A program made the translations under genes and the position numbers. A stretch of DNA of 49,560 nt, from NCBI GenBank assembly GCA_027577415.1, contig JANBQS010000036.1:1-49560 (forward strand), read 5' to 3'. The notes under the pieces were generated by a model. The model saw nothing but the letters and a program-made list of their open reading frames with translations, made no database searches and had not been told where the DNA came from. This DNA is from Coemansia sp. RSA 922. Its lineage: Eukaryota > Kickxellomycota > Kickxellomycetes > Kickxellales > Kickxellaceae. Of the stretch, positions 20,201 to 28,150 are shown one piece after another; the stretch's first letter is position 1; every line of letters starts with the position of its first letter.

Positions 20201-20807
20201 CCTGGTCCTGCGAGCTTGCCACAAGCTGGTCAATTTCAGTACCTGGCTCGTCGCCATCGTCAGCAGCCGTCGCTTCAGAAGAACCCAATGCGCCCTGCTC
20301 GCCGCTATCTGCTGCCGCTTCAATCGCGCCATAGTACTTTGCCGCCAGGTCAAAGCTGTCGGCCATCTCTGGCACTCGTGCCTTGGCCACTTCAAATAGT
20401 CCGCGATCGAACCCATCCGCCACCGTGCACAGCTCTCCCTCGACTTCGACTGCTGCGCCCTGCTCGACTCCCTTGTCAGAAAGATCCGTGATTCCACCTG
20501 GCTGGAACGGGACTTGGCTACTCGACCCCGACGCGTAGTTCTCTCGTCTGCCAGCAGCACGCAACAGTGACATGGGGTTGGTCTCGGCTGGAAGCTCCAC
20601 TTCCTTGGCAACACAGTACTCGCCCGTCACTGCGCTTCGGACCATGGCCAGCGTCATGCCAAGACATGGCCGCGAAACCGATAAAACGTCACGCAGTCGG
20701 TATTCCTTTGGTATGGGCCGTTGGGCTGACGACAGCTGCGGATTGGCGATACATGGCCTTGACTGCAAGTACTCCTGCTCGATTTCAGCTAAAATGTCGT
20801 CGCTCAT
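17208..20807 (-). CDS. SKI2: SKI2-like RNA helicase of the Ski complex
   Basis: A 1199-residue intron-free helicase. Ski2 with Ski3 and Ski8 feeds mRNA into the cytoplasmic exosome for 3'-5' decay and nonstop surveillance. The N-terminal arm (to about residue 230) is acidic. The helicase core follows, with FELDVFQKRAVFHIE, Walker A AHTSAGKTVVAEYA near 269, TSPIKALSNQK, motif II DECH near 362, SATVPN, and motif VI MAGRAGRRGLD near 656. A Gly/Arg-rich insert (about residues 480-495) precedes a Ski2/Mtr4-type arch (stalk plus KOW-like) segment, and a DSHCT helical domain ends the protein. SKI2 rather than MTR4 is supported by the VNDQDRGVVWEE-like block, here INDLERGVVWEEVIIMLP, and by the acidic N-terminal arm. 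Motif II carries Cys where yeast Ski2 has Val. Confidence 0.9.
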   Translation of the reverse strand: MSDDILAEIEQEYLQSRPCIANPQLSSAQRPIPKEYRLRDVLSVSRPCLGMTLAMVRSAVTGEYCVAKEVELPAETNPMSLLRAAGRRENYASGSSSQVPFQPGGITDLSDKGVEQGAAVEVEGELCTVADGFDRGLFEVAKARVPEMADSFDLAAKYYGAIEAAADSGEQGALGSSEATAADDGDEPGTEIDQLVASSQDQDQAQRARTVLAEETVKKEWAHVIDVKAGFSNFYRLVPKLAREFPFELDVFQKRAVFHIERGDSVFVAAHTSAGKTVVAEYAVALSQMHMTKTIYTSPIKALSNQKFNDFTRAFGEDNVGILTGDVKIRPEAPCLIMTTEVLKNMLYRGADVLRDVEFVVFDECHYINDLERGVVWEEVIIMLPRHVSIILLSATVPNTKEFAEWVGRTKKRDIYVINTSRRPVPLEHYLYVGRNQVSDQEMMKIVDKAGEFSSTSWRDAYTAVTKAPAHGSQAGGSGGRGRGARGAAASHTLAKMTTRHTAERQGTTLWVHLAGMLRKQGLLPAVIFTFSRKRCEEYANSLRNLDFLNDSRRSEVHMFVERCLKRLRPEDRTLPQVLVMRTLLKRGIGVHHSGQLPIIKEIVELLFSRGLISLLFATETFAMGVNMPAKCVVFSSIKKHDGRSFRDLLPGEYTQMAGRAGRRGLDDTGVVIINAASEVPDTGTLHTMLLGAATKLQSQFRLTYTMILNLLRAKQLRVEEVIKRSFGENDSQGQAPEQAQRLLKAKNQLASYPSLGCAICEDDLASYYRVSSSVQRLTARLHTKAAHRSLADAGTARAAQAFCSGRLVLVSFYPHAVLGVIVSKLATDGSLFSCIVLNPPSAAEDTLANVPPYPATNLSAVVASLNQTDLGYVCRAVPTASIMVLLDGVVKLGPLSAVKHSVGQRAPTSVPSSLAIAIRSSLDALAERPLDIEYPWQKIRVLEYQELVHERARLTESAGGFQCRACPDLADHYLATHRRAALQSELDELTMQLSDQNLNLLPDYKLRLDVLKDMGYVDEMGNVQLKGRVACEMNSADELVLTELILDNTLAQFEPEEIVALLSAFVCTEKNEPTDLMERLPPNLRAGRDRVLEAARHVGSIQVAYGLPLSVEEYVREFRFGLMEVAYEWARGLSFLNITGLTETQEGIIVRCIVRIADVLKNVISAAVLVGDAELRLKLQAASELIRRDIVFAASLYF

Positions 20808-20930
20808 TGAAAAAGATAAATATTTTTTATTTGTAATGGCCTTTTAAAATAAAAAAAGAGAGTGAAAAGATTCTTTTCCAACCGATTTAAAGAAATCAGA
20901 GGGGCGGTCTACTAGCACGTCGTAATGTAT

Positions 20931-21506
20931 TTATCCGGTGAGCTCCATTATCGCGCTGACTAGATCGTTAGAGCTGTTCTTGAGGGCGGCGATAGCCTTG
21001 GCACGAGTGCAGTTGGCCTGGGCCATGACTAGCTCAATGTCCTTGCTCTCCAACCCAGACTCGTCAACCGAGTCCTCGCTGGTGGTGGTGGCGGCGACGG
21101 CCTCATCATCGATAAAAGAAGCAGGGGCGACATCGACGGGCTCATCGATGGCAGCAGGGGCAGGGACCTGGGCAGCAGAGGCGGAGGCCCTGGCGGACTG
21201 CTGGGCCCTAGGTCTCATCATCTTTCCAAGGTTGTCGATACGAGGCTCGCCAAACACGATCCAAGTGTCAGAGGTAGCGTTTCTGTACACATCGGGCGCG
21301 GAGAACGAGAACATGGGCGCGTTCTTGCGGATGATGGTGACGCTGTTGATGCCAGTGACCTGCTCAAGACCCTTCTTCTGCATGGCCTTGCGCGCCTTGC
21401 GCTCGGCAGCGCTCTGCAGCTTCTCAACGGCCGCGGGGTTGACGCCCTGGGCGGCTCCAGTGTCTTCGGCGACATCCTCGCCAGCGAATTTGTTCTCAGC
21501 AGCCAT
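20931..21506 (-). CDS. EGD2: Nascent polypeptide-associated complex subunit alpha
   Basis: A 191-residue chaperone subunit that pairs with NAC beta at the ribosome exit tunnel and shields nascent chains from mistargeting. The NAC domain spans about residues 47-112 (KGLEQVTGINSVTIIRKN, then FVFGEP-like WIVFGEPRIDNL). An Ala/Pro-rich linker follows, and the C-terminal UBA domain lies at about 150-190 (ESKDIELVMAQANCTRAKAIAALKNSSNDLVSAIMEL). Length and layout are standard. Only 123 bp separate its stop from the SKI2 start codon upstream on the same strand, so SKI2 has a very short promoter or overlapping transcription. Confidence 0.96.
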   Translation of the reverse strand: MAAENKFAGEDVAEDTGAAQGVNPAAVEKLQSAAERKARKAMQKKGLEQVTGINSVTIIRKNAPMFSFSAPDVYRNATSDTWIVFGEPRIDNLGKMMRPRAQQSARASASAAQVPAPAAIDEPVDVAPASFIDDEAVAATTTSEDSVDESGLESKDIELVMAQANCTRAKAIAALKNSSNDLVSAIMELTG

Positions 21507-21817
21507 TGTGTAGTACAGACAGGATTGTTACCGTTACGAAAAAGAGTAAAGCACTACTGAATTATAATTTTTTTTGTAAATTTTTACGAAAAAGAGATTG
21601 AATCCATGTCGCGAATTTGGAAGAGAGCAGAGTTTTCGAGCAGGGGGGACCACATATCGCCAGATCTCGATCACTCGATCTAATCACGGCTTTATGTGGC
21701 ATGTCTTGTTGTCCCAAGCTCTTGGCCACGGCGTCTATTATTTGTCTGTGGCGTTACTCTGCTTACCAGCGCCATCTGTTGTACATTTAAAATTAGTATT
21801 CTCTGTAGTCTATAAAT
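21507..21817. promoter_or_regulatory. Divergent promoter between EGD2 and SFT2
   Basis: A 311 bp region containing two identical 13-base direct repeats, TTACGAAAAAGAG, at 21534-21546 and 21584-21596, exactly 50 bp apart. Between them lies an AT-rich stretch. TATAAAT at 21811-21817 abuts the SFT2 start codon. No gene is seen. Confidence 0.4.
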
Positions 21818-22303
21818 ATGTCACTTCCCTTTAACGTACGGCAGGCTGGCAGCAGATTTGGCGTCGAGGACCCCATGTCAAATGACCCAGGACTCTTTAG
21901 TCTGTCGCGCAGCGAGAGGTACATGGCGTTTGGAGCCTGCTTCGTGGGTGGACTTGTGCTGAGCATTCTAGGCTCGGTGTTTATCTTTCTCAATAAGATG
22001 GTAGCCTTTGCGCTGTGCTACTCGCTTGGAAACGTGCTGTCGCTCTTTGGCATGGGCTTCCTAGTCGGCTTTAAGAGGCAGATGAAGATGGCCACGGCGC
22101 CCGTGCGACTGACTGCCTTCCTCGTCTATATCACGCTGCTGGTGCTGACATTTGTCTTGGCGTTTACGCTCGGCAATGGCGCGCTATGCCTCGTACTGGC
22201 CATCTGCCAGTTTTGCGCCCTCGCTTGGTACTCTGCAAGCTACATTCCATTCGGAAGATCGATAATAAAGAAGACGTGCGGGTCATTTGCCGCCGCTATC
22301 TGA
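21818..22303 (+). CDS. SFT2: SFT2-like Golgi vesicle transport protein
   Basis: A 161-residue tetraspanning membrane protein of the SFT2/SFT2D family, which helps endosome- or ER-derived vesicles fuse with the Golgi and functionally overlaps Got1 and syntaxin Sed5. The N-terminal 45 residues are cytosolic (SLSRSERYMAFGAC). Four hydrophobic segments follow, and the tail is short and basic (PFGRSIIKK). The loop with LGNVLSLFGMGFLVGFKRQMKMA between helices 2 and 3 is the family hallmark. The protein is complete and intron-free. The next gene is convergent, 112 bp away. Confidence 0.9.
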   Translation: MSLPFNVRQAGSRFGVEDPMSNDPGLFSLSRSERYMAFGACFVGGLVLSILGSVFIFLNKMVAFALCYSLGNVLSLFGMGFLVGFKRQMKMATAPVRLTAFLVYITLLVLTFVLAFTLGNGALCLVLAICQFCALAWYSASYIPFGRSIIKKTCGSFAAAI

Positions 22304-22415
22304 AATGTTATATTCACGTACGTATATCTTTTTTTTTTCTAGCGTTATGATTTGATTGACTTTATATTTATTTGAAACTCCGATGACGTCACCGCCATTG
22401 ATGTGCTATTGAACA

Positions 22416-24710
22416 CTACTTGGCTGTGTCGTAAATGTTCCACGACGAAAACCACTTGCGGCTAGCTAGATCCTTGGCCGGGTAGTCAAAGCCAAAGGTA
22501 AAGGGTGCAAAGTACAAGAAATTGGCTACGGCAGCTATGCCCAGCCCAATCATAACCACCCTGGTGCTAAGAGCATTGGTGCTACCAGAGATCCGGCGAC
22601 CAGTCCACTCGATAATGTAGGCCAGGTACATGGCGGCAAAGTACAGCGCGGGGAAGTAGTGGTGTTGGTAAGTGACCCTCCCCATGGCGTAGAACGGCAA
22701 GTAGTGCAATGCCCAGCCACCCCACAGGATGCCACTGACGTAGAGATGTGTCTCCCACTCCATTTCCTGCGCAAAGTCGCGGAGCCCACGCTGGCGGCGC
22801 ACAATATAATAGAGCATCTGGATCGGACCCAGAACCACAGCCAAAGTGCTGAGCAACCAGACCACTGGGTTTCCAATGAGCCAGAACTTGACCTCGCCAT
22901 CCTCCCAGCCACACATCCGCATACCAAGTCGCATTATCGGCCAGTCCTGCGGAGATGACGCTAGTGCATCAAACTTGTCCTTGTCTGGAGTCAAGGCGTT
23001 GTTACTGCGAGCCATGGCGAGGTTGAGACGAACAAAGTTGCGCAGGAATGATCCCTTCAATTGATTGGGCTCTGCGGGAGGCAAGAGGGGGTTGACGTGG
23101 TTCTCGACGTTCCATAGCGTTTTCTCGTCAAGGTGGTTGCGCCGGTCACACACCATCTCAGACTGGCGCCATGCCCACTGTGGCAGCGACTTGCCCGACG
23201 CGCGCAGCACGCAGTTTTGTCCAACGTGGCGTAGGCGGAACCGAGTTGCGAGCGTGCGCAGACGGTGCTCCGGGTTGTTCTTGGACAGCTCCTCAACAAC
23301 CTCAACACGCCAGTGATCGTTAATGTCGGGATAGGTTCCATCCATGCCATATCCGCTAACCTCCCAGTCGCGCTTGGATACATGCCCCGCTACGGCGTGC
23401 GAGTGGAGATTGCGAGAGGTGCGCTCATGAACCAGGCGCACAATATCGCCATTCTTTACAAACTCGATCGTGTCGGTAGTGTTGCCAAAGCTCTGACCAT
23501 GGACCTTTTTGACAATCCAGTCGTTGTTCGCGTCCTTGTGCGAGTATCCGGTGATCTGCTGCTGCTTTGAGCCGTCCGGGTACGCGTCCGTGTGAGAGTG
23601 GAGCAAGCCGGCACCTGGGTGGGCTGATTTGAGCGTGATCTTTGAGCCATATGCGACGTCCAATGGCTGGTTCTGGAGGCCGCTTCCCTGCAGGCCAGCT
23701 TGGAAGAGACTGTCCATCTCGGCATCGCCTGGCCCAGACTTGTATAGAAGGCTGAAGTGAACGACAAAGCACAGCATGTATATCGCCACTGGAATTGCGA
23801 CAAGGGCCACCACGCGAGTCGCCCAGTGCCAAAAGTGAGAGATTATGCCGACCTCCTTCTGTCCAAAGAGGTCGTAGAGCTCGTATATGGTGTATAGACC
23901 CACTAGCGCGACTGCGAGAAACCCGACCCATTTGGCACTGGCGACCAGGCCCAGCGACACACCCGTGGCGAGTAGCCACTTGAACCACGCCGCTGAGAAT
24001 GGCTGCTTGCGGTATTTGTACAGCCCCGATAGAGACAGCACGCTCATTGCCGTAAAACATAGCAGCATGGCGTCGAGTAGAGCAAAGCGGCTGATAGTGC
24101 ACAGGGCGTTGTCAAAGCACACGAGCAAGCCAGCCAGCAATGCAGCATTCGGAGTGCACCTCAGGCTGATGAGCGTCGCATAGGCCATTGGCGCCAACGT
24201 GGCTCCAAAGCTAGCGTTGAACAGGCGCATAAACGTGTAGTTGACATTAGCCGGGAACCGACTTCCCGATTTGAAGTCAAACGATCCATCGAATCCAGTC
24301 AGTGCCTCGGACAGTCCTATCAGCATTTTGGCCAGTGGCGGGTGAACGTCGTGGTAGAAAGTGTGGTTAACGTACTTTCCACCAAACCCCATGTGGTGCG
24401 CCTCGTCAAAGATAACGCGATTTGAAAACCCGATCTTATAGAACCGGGTCATGGCCGAGAAGACAGTAAGCACCGCAATATGTACCCAGTACTGGCTCAG
24501 ATACCATTCACTACGCTGCTGGAGCGCAATATCGGGTCTGGAGGTCTTTGCCCGACATGATGGAATGTCGTCGTCGCTGTCGCTCGCAAACAAGGAGTCC
24601 TTTTCAGCGTACTTTGGCGGAGGCGAAGACGTTGGCTTCAAATCGCTGGCAGCCTCTGAAATACCCCGTTTGGCTCCATTGCCAGCGGCAAACTGCTCAA
24701 ATAGGCTCAT
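22416..24710 (-). CDS. PMT2: Protein O-mannosyltransferase, PMT2 type (copy A)
   Basis: A 764-residue ER membrane enzyme that transfers mannose from dolichol-phosphate-mannose to Ser/Thr of secretory proteins. After a cytosolic tail of about 75 residues comes a multi-spanning GT39 domain. Its first luminal loop carries FDEAHH near residue 100; the Asp-Glu pair corresponds to the catalytic/binding pair of PMTs. It is followed by HTFYHDVHPPLAKML. A luminal MIR domain (about residues 320-510) contains HPGAGLLHSH and SKQQQITGYSH. The C-terminal membrane half includes ALHYLPFYAMGRVTYQHHYFPALYFA. Assignment to the PMT2 subfamily is by these last blocks and the MIR loop. PMT2-type enzymes normally work as heterodimers with PMT1-type partners. 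A related gene lies immediately upstream on the same strand. Confidence 0.88.
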   Translation of the reverse strand: MSLFEQFAAGNGAKRGISEAASDLKPTSSPPPKYAEKDSLFASDSDDDIPSCRAKTSRPDIALQQRSEWYLSQYWVHIAVLTVFSAMTRFYKIGFSNRVIFDEAHHMGFGGKYVNHTFYHDVHPPLAKMLIGLSEALTGFDGSFDFKSGSRFPANVNYTFMRLFNASFGATLAPMAYATLISLRCTPNAALLAGLLVCFDNALCTISRFALLDAMLLCFTAMSVLSLSGLYKYRKQPFSAAWFKWLLATGVSLGLVASAKWVGFLAVALVGLYTIYELYDLFGQKEVGIISHFWHWATRVVALVAIPVAIYMLCFVVHFSLLYKSGPGDAEMDSLFQAGLQGSGLQNQPLDVAYGSKITLKSAHPGAGLLHSHTDAYPDGSKQQQITGYSHKDANNDWIVKKVHGQSFGNTTDTIEFVKNGDIVRLVHERTSRNLHSHAVAGHVSKRDWEVSGYGMDGTYPDINDHWRVEVVEELSKNNPEHRLRTLATRFRLRHVGQNCVLRASGKSLPQWAWRQSEMVCDRRNHLDEKTLWNVENHVNPLLPPAEPNQLKGSFLRNFVRLNLAMARSNNALTPDKDKFDALASSPQDWPIMRLGMRMCGWEDGEVKFWLIGNPVVWLLSTLAVVLGPIQMLYYIVRRQRGLRDFAQEMEWETHLYVSGILWGGWALHYLPFYAMGRVTYQHHYFPALYFAAMYLAYIIEWTGRRISGSTNALSTRVVMIGLGIAAVANFLYFAPFTFGFDYPAKDLASRKWFSSWNIYDTAK

Positions 24711-25091
24711 CGCTTGCAGTGGGCAGATTCTACTGAAGGACGTAAAGTTGAAATTGGTTTCGTAAAGCTAGGCAATTGCCTCAACTGCGCTGGCGATGAA
24801 AGACAGGTCAAGGAAGGAGTCGAACGGCAAAACAAAATGTGTCGTAGGGAGGACGTTAAGAGTGAGTACAAATACACACACATAAAAAGGACGAGAGAGA
24901 CGAGAGAGGCAGCAAAACAGACCGAGAATCTTGACAGCACTAAAGCAGTATTAGACCTAAATTTAGCTCCACTGATTACACCCCGCATAAGCATTCTCTC
25001 TATCACGTGATTGAAAATGGACCACCAGTCAGACCGTTGGCCATTCAAATACAGATAATATATTAGGTACATTTTCTGGAGGAACTCAGCT
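24711..25091. promoter_or_regulatory. Region between the two PMT genes, with a palindromic E-box
   Basis: This 381 bp holds the promoter of PMT copy A (transcribed leftward) and the 3' end of copy B. The 10-base palindrome ATCACGTGAT at 25002-25011 contains a CACGTG E-box, the type of site bound by bHLH factors such as Cbf1. It lies about 290 bp upstream of the copy A ATG. No gene is seen. Confidence 0.4.
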
Positions 25092-27323
25092 CTACATGGC
25101 GTATTTATCTCGATAAATGTTCCAAGTAGGAAGCCACTGTCGATACTTGAGATCGCCTATGGATCCAGTATACCCGAATGTAAGCGGTGCAAACCAGCAA
25201 AACACTGCTAGCACACAAATAGCACACATTGCTACCATGGCGATTTGAGAGCGGCCACCGAGTGTTGAGCGCCGGCAAAAGTGGTCGACTTCAAAGGCAA
25301 GAAGAAGAATGGCAAAATACAGAGCGGGCAAGTAGTGGTGAATATAAGTCACGCGTCCCATGGCAAAGAATGGCAAGTAGTGCAGGGCCCAGCCGCCCCA
25401 GAGCAGCTTTCCAGCATTCCAAAAGTGTAGCTCTTCTCCGGGAGCCCAAACTCCAGGTATGCCGCGCGCCTTGCGTATGTGGTAGTATGCCAGCTGAAGC
25501 GGATACAGCAGACACATGAGCGCTGAGGCCCACCAGATCAATGGGTTGCCGACTTCATAGTATTTTATATCGCCCTTGTTCCACGAGCCAAGCATACGCA
25601 TTGGATATACAAGGAAGGGCCACGACCAGGGATCGCTCTCCAAGTGGTTGTACTTGTCGTGGTCAGGAATCAGTGCGTTGTTGCTGCGTGCCATTTCCAT
25701 GTTGAGTCGGATGAAGTTGCTGATAAAGCTCGTCTTTACCATCAGACGCATGTCGACAGATGGTAAACGGGAATTGACGTGGCGTTCGACCACCCACAGA
25801 TTGGCTGCGGACTTCAAATATTGGCTGCGGCTACAAGATACCTCGGTCTGACGGAATCCCCAAGGCGGAAGCTTGACGGCCGCTGCAGAGAGCAAGCAGT
25901 TAGTGACGATATGTCGAAGGCGGAATTGAGTGGTGATTGCATGTATCTCACCGTTTGCAACCGAGCTGTCCTCCTTGTGTATTTCTATGCGCCACTCGTT
26001 ATTGGAATCGGTCCACTCGGGTTTGCCGTACGCTGTAACCTCGTAGTCGCGAGTAGAGACAGGTGCCTTGTGGGCGCGGTGCGAGTGCAACATAGCTGAT
26101 GTCCTCTTGTGCATCAAACGCACAGTATCGCCGTCCTTCACTTGGACAAGTGGATCGCTGGTGTAATTGAAACCATTTCCGACACGCATAACCATCCAGT
26201 CATTGTTGCTGTCACTGTGCGAGTATCCAGTGACCTGTTGTTGCTGGGACCCATCGGAATATTTGTGCGGATGCGAATGAAGCAGTCCCGAACCAGGGTG
26301 CATAGAACGTAGGTTGAGCACTGAGCCATACATGACTGTAAATGGCTGGTGGTTCAGCTTGCTGCCGTGAAGGCGTGCTTGGAACGCAGGTGGCATCGTT
26401 GCGTCGCCCGAGCCACTACGGCTGAGAACCGTAAAGTGCACGACAAAGCTTGCCATGTAAATTGCAAGTGGCAGTACAATCAGGGCGGCAACTCGAGCGC
26501 CAAAGTGTCTTAGCGCCGTAGTCGCTGGGGTAAAGTCGGTGTACATGTTGAGCAGCTCTTCAACGGTGTACAAACCAACCAAAGCGACCGCAAATAGGCC
26601 GACCCACTTACTGCTGGAGACGAGGCCAAGCGAAATGCCAGTAAGCAATAGCCATCGCCACCATGCGAGCGAGAAGGCACAGTGGCGAGAATTCTGGAAC
26701 CCAGCGATCGAGCACAGCGCGGCAGCAGTAAAGAAAAGCAGGGGCGCATCCAGAAGGACAAACCTGCTCATAACGCACAGCGCATTATCCGCGATGACAA
26801 GTATACCAGCTAGAAAGCAGGTCCTGCGATGCATGTTGAGATTAAGACACGTTAGATATGCCAGTGGCGCCAGCCCAATTCCAAATAGAGCAATGAAGCA
26901 GCGCGTAAACGTGTAGTTATAGTCGGGTGGGTAGTTGCCCTTGGGCTCAATCTTTCGATTGTTGCCATCGACCACGAATCGTGACAGAGATATAAGCAGC
27001 TTTGCGAGCGGCGGGTGGACGTCGTGGTAGTAGCTACGGTTCAAGTACTGGTTCGGAAACCTAGAATGAAAAAAACTCTCATCCCAGCTTACTCTGTTCG
27101 AGCGACCGATCTGGTAGAGTCGTGTAAAGGCACAGAGCATGGTTAATAGCAGTATGAGCGACCTGTCGATAGTGGAATGCCACTTGTTGCGCTGATAAGG
27201 TATGCTCCCAGTGACTGGCTCTCGCAGCAAAGGATAGGCGACAAATGTGCTCTGCGGCTCCTGAGCTGAGGTCGCATTTTGGTCGGCAACGCTCCCTCGC
27301 TTGGCATCTTCGCGTGAATTCAT
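25092..27323 (-). CDS. Protein O-mannosyltransferase, PMT2 type (copy B)
   Basis: A 743-residue paralogue of the adjacent PMT gene, with the same topology: cytosolic tail, GT39 membrane domain, luminal MIR domain and C-terminal membrane half. The first-loop catalytic block reads WDESFFHSRF near residue 80, versus FDEAHHMGF in copy A, so the Asp-Glu pair is kept but its surroundings differ. YYHDVHPPLAKLL, LLHSHPHKYSDGS, QQQQVTGYSHSDSNNDWMV and ALHYLPFFAMGRVTYIHHYLPALYFA are clear family blocks. I start at ATG 27323 (MNSREDAKRG) because the in-frame sequence upstream is hydrophobic and unlike copy A. The two genes lie head to tail, 381 bp apart, which suggests an old tandem duplication. Subfamily assignment is tentative. 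Confidence 0.87.
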   Translation of the reverse strand: MNSREDAKRGSVADQNATSAQEPQSTFVAYPLLREPVTGSIPYQRNKWHSTIDRSLILLLTMLCAFTRLYQIGRSNRVSWDESFFHSRFPNQYLNRSYYHDVHPPLAKLLISLSRFVVDGNNRKIEPKGNYPPDYNYTFTRCFIALFGIGLAPLAYLTCLNLNMHRRTCFLAGILVIADNALCVMSRFVLLDAPLLFFTAAALCSIAGFQNSRHCAFSLAWWRWLLLTGISLGLVSSSKWVGLFAVALVGLYTVEELLNMYTDFTPATTALRHFGARVAALIVLPLAIYMASFVVHFTVLSRSGSGDATMPPAFQARLHGSKLNHQPFTVMYGSVLNLRSMHPGSGLLHSHPHKYSDGSQQQQVTGYSHSDSNNDWMVMRVGNGFNYTSDPLVQVKDGDTVRLMHKRTSAMLHSHRAHKAPVSTRDYEVTAYGKPEWTDSNNEWRIEIHKEDSSVANGEIHAITTQFRLRHIVTNCLLSAAAVKLPPWGFRQTEVSCSRSQYLKSAANLWVVERHVNSRLPSVDMRLMVKTSFISNFIRLNMEMARSNNALIPDHDKYNHLESDPWSWPFLVYPMRMLGSWNKGDIKYYEVGNPLIWWASALMCLLYPLQLAYYHIRKARGIPGVWAPGEELHFWNAGKLLWGGWALHYLPFFAMGRVTYIHHYLPALYFAILLLAFEVDHFCRRSTLGGRSQIAMVAMCAICVLAVFCWFAPLTFGYTGSIGDLKYRQWLPTWNIYRDKYAM

Positions 27324-28150
27324 AATTTTAAGTAGTAAAGTGGGGCAAAGGTGAGGCAAGAGGGGCCAATGGAATGCACCCTGAATGGGACCATTTATCA
27401 CCGTGATTTGATTTCACCCAAGTATTGACGTAGCACGAGATTAGCCAAGGCGGTTACCGCGCGGGATAGAGTTATCGCTCTTGTGGAACATGGGCGTCGA
27501 AAAATCCCACGGCATCTAGCGACTTTTTTTTTTTTTTTGGCGAGTATACTGTAGCAGCTCCCTTTAGCAAATATATCGACTGTATCTTATCTAACTTATC
27601 AACTATTAAAGAGCCATGGGTGTTGCTATAGCCGATACTATCGAAAGGTGAGTAGCGATCTCTGCATTGAGGGCGAGGCGTGACAAGTGGCTGAGAGGAT
27701 AGATGTATGCATGGGTACGCCACCTCAACGTTCTTTTTTTGTTGACATACTGCTATTATTATTATTATTATTATTATTGCCTTATGCGAGATAACCTTCG
27801 TGATAGAGCTGCGTGACACACTCAGACATGTCATTATCGGTGTCCCTGTGCCGCTCTACAAAGACGGGCACTTTCTGAGTCACTACTAGCAGCGCAATCA
27901 CCCTTCGCATATGAGCCGTGGGAGCGCATGAAATGATGTGCCTTCCGCCATCTGTCTCTCCTCTCTTCCTTTCATTAACTATCAATATTTAATGATTTTT
28001 TTGGCGCCACAGCAAACTCTGCATATCCACTGGTAGCGCCATTGTCCCTCTTCTCTCATCTCTCGATATCTTTTCTCTTTATCTTTTTTACTCTTGCCGT
28101 ATCCGATTTCCATACAAGAGCGCGGTTTCATATTATTGCTAACACTCCCT
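27324..28150. other. Long intergenic region between PMT copy B and BAT1
   Basis: This 827 bp divergent region has no supported gene. It contains a T15 run at 27524-27538 followed by GGCGAG, an (ATT)8 microsatellite at 27754-27777, and T7 followed by the palindrome GGCGCC at 28003-28008. A pyrimidine-rich leader precedes BAT1. I looked for a tRNA T-loop (GTTCRA) and found none. Confidence 0.4.
27754..27777. repeat. (ATT)8 microsatellite
   Basis: Eight perfect ATT units in intergenic DNA, flanked by ordinary unique sequence. Confidence 0.9.

Noticed and set aside
27324..28150. Possible tRNA or small RNA gene in the long intergenic region
   Set aside because: No GTTCRA T-loop with matching stems was found by eye. 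A covariance-model search would be needed to exclude divergent RNAs.
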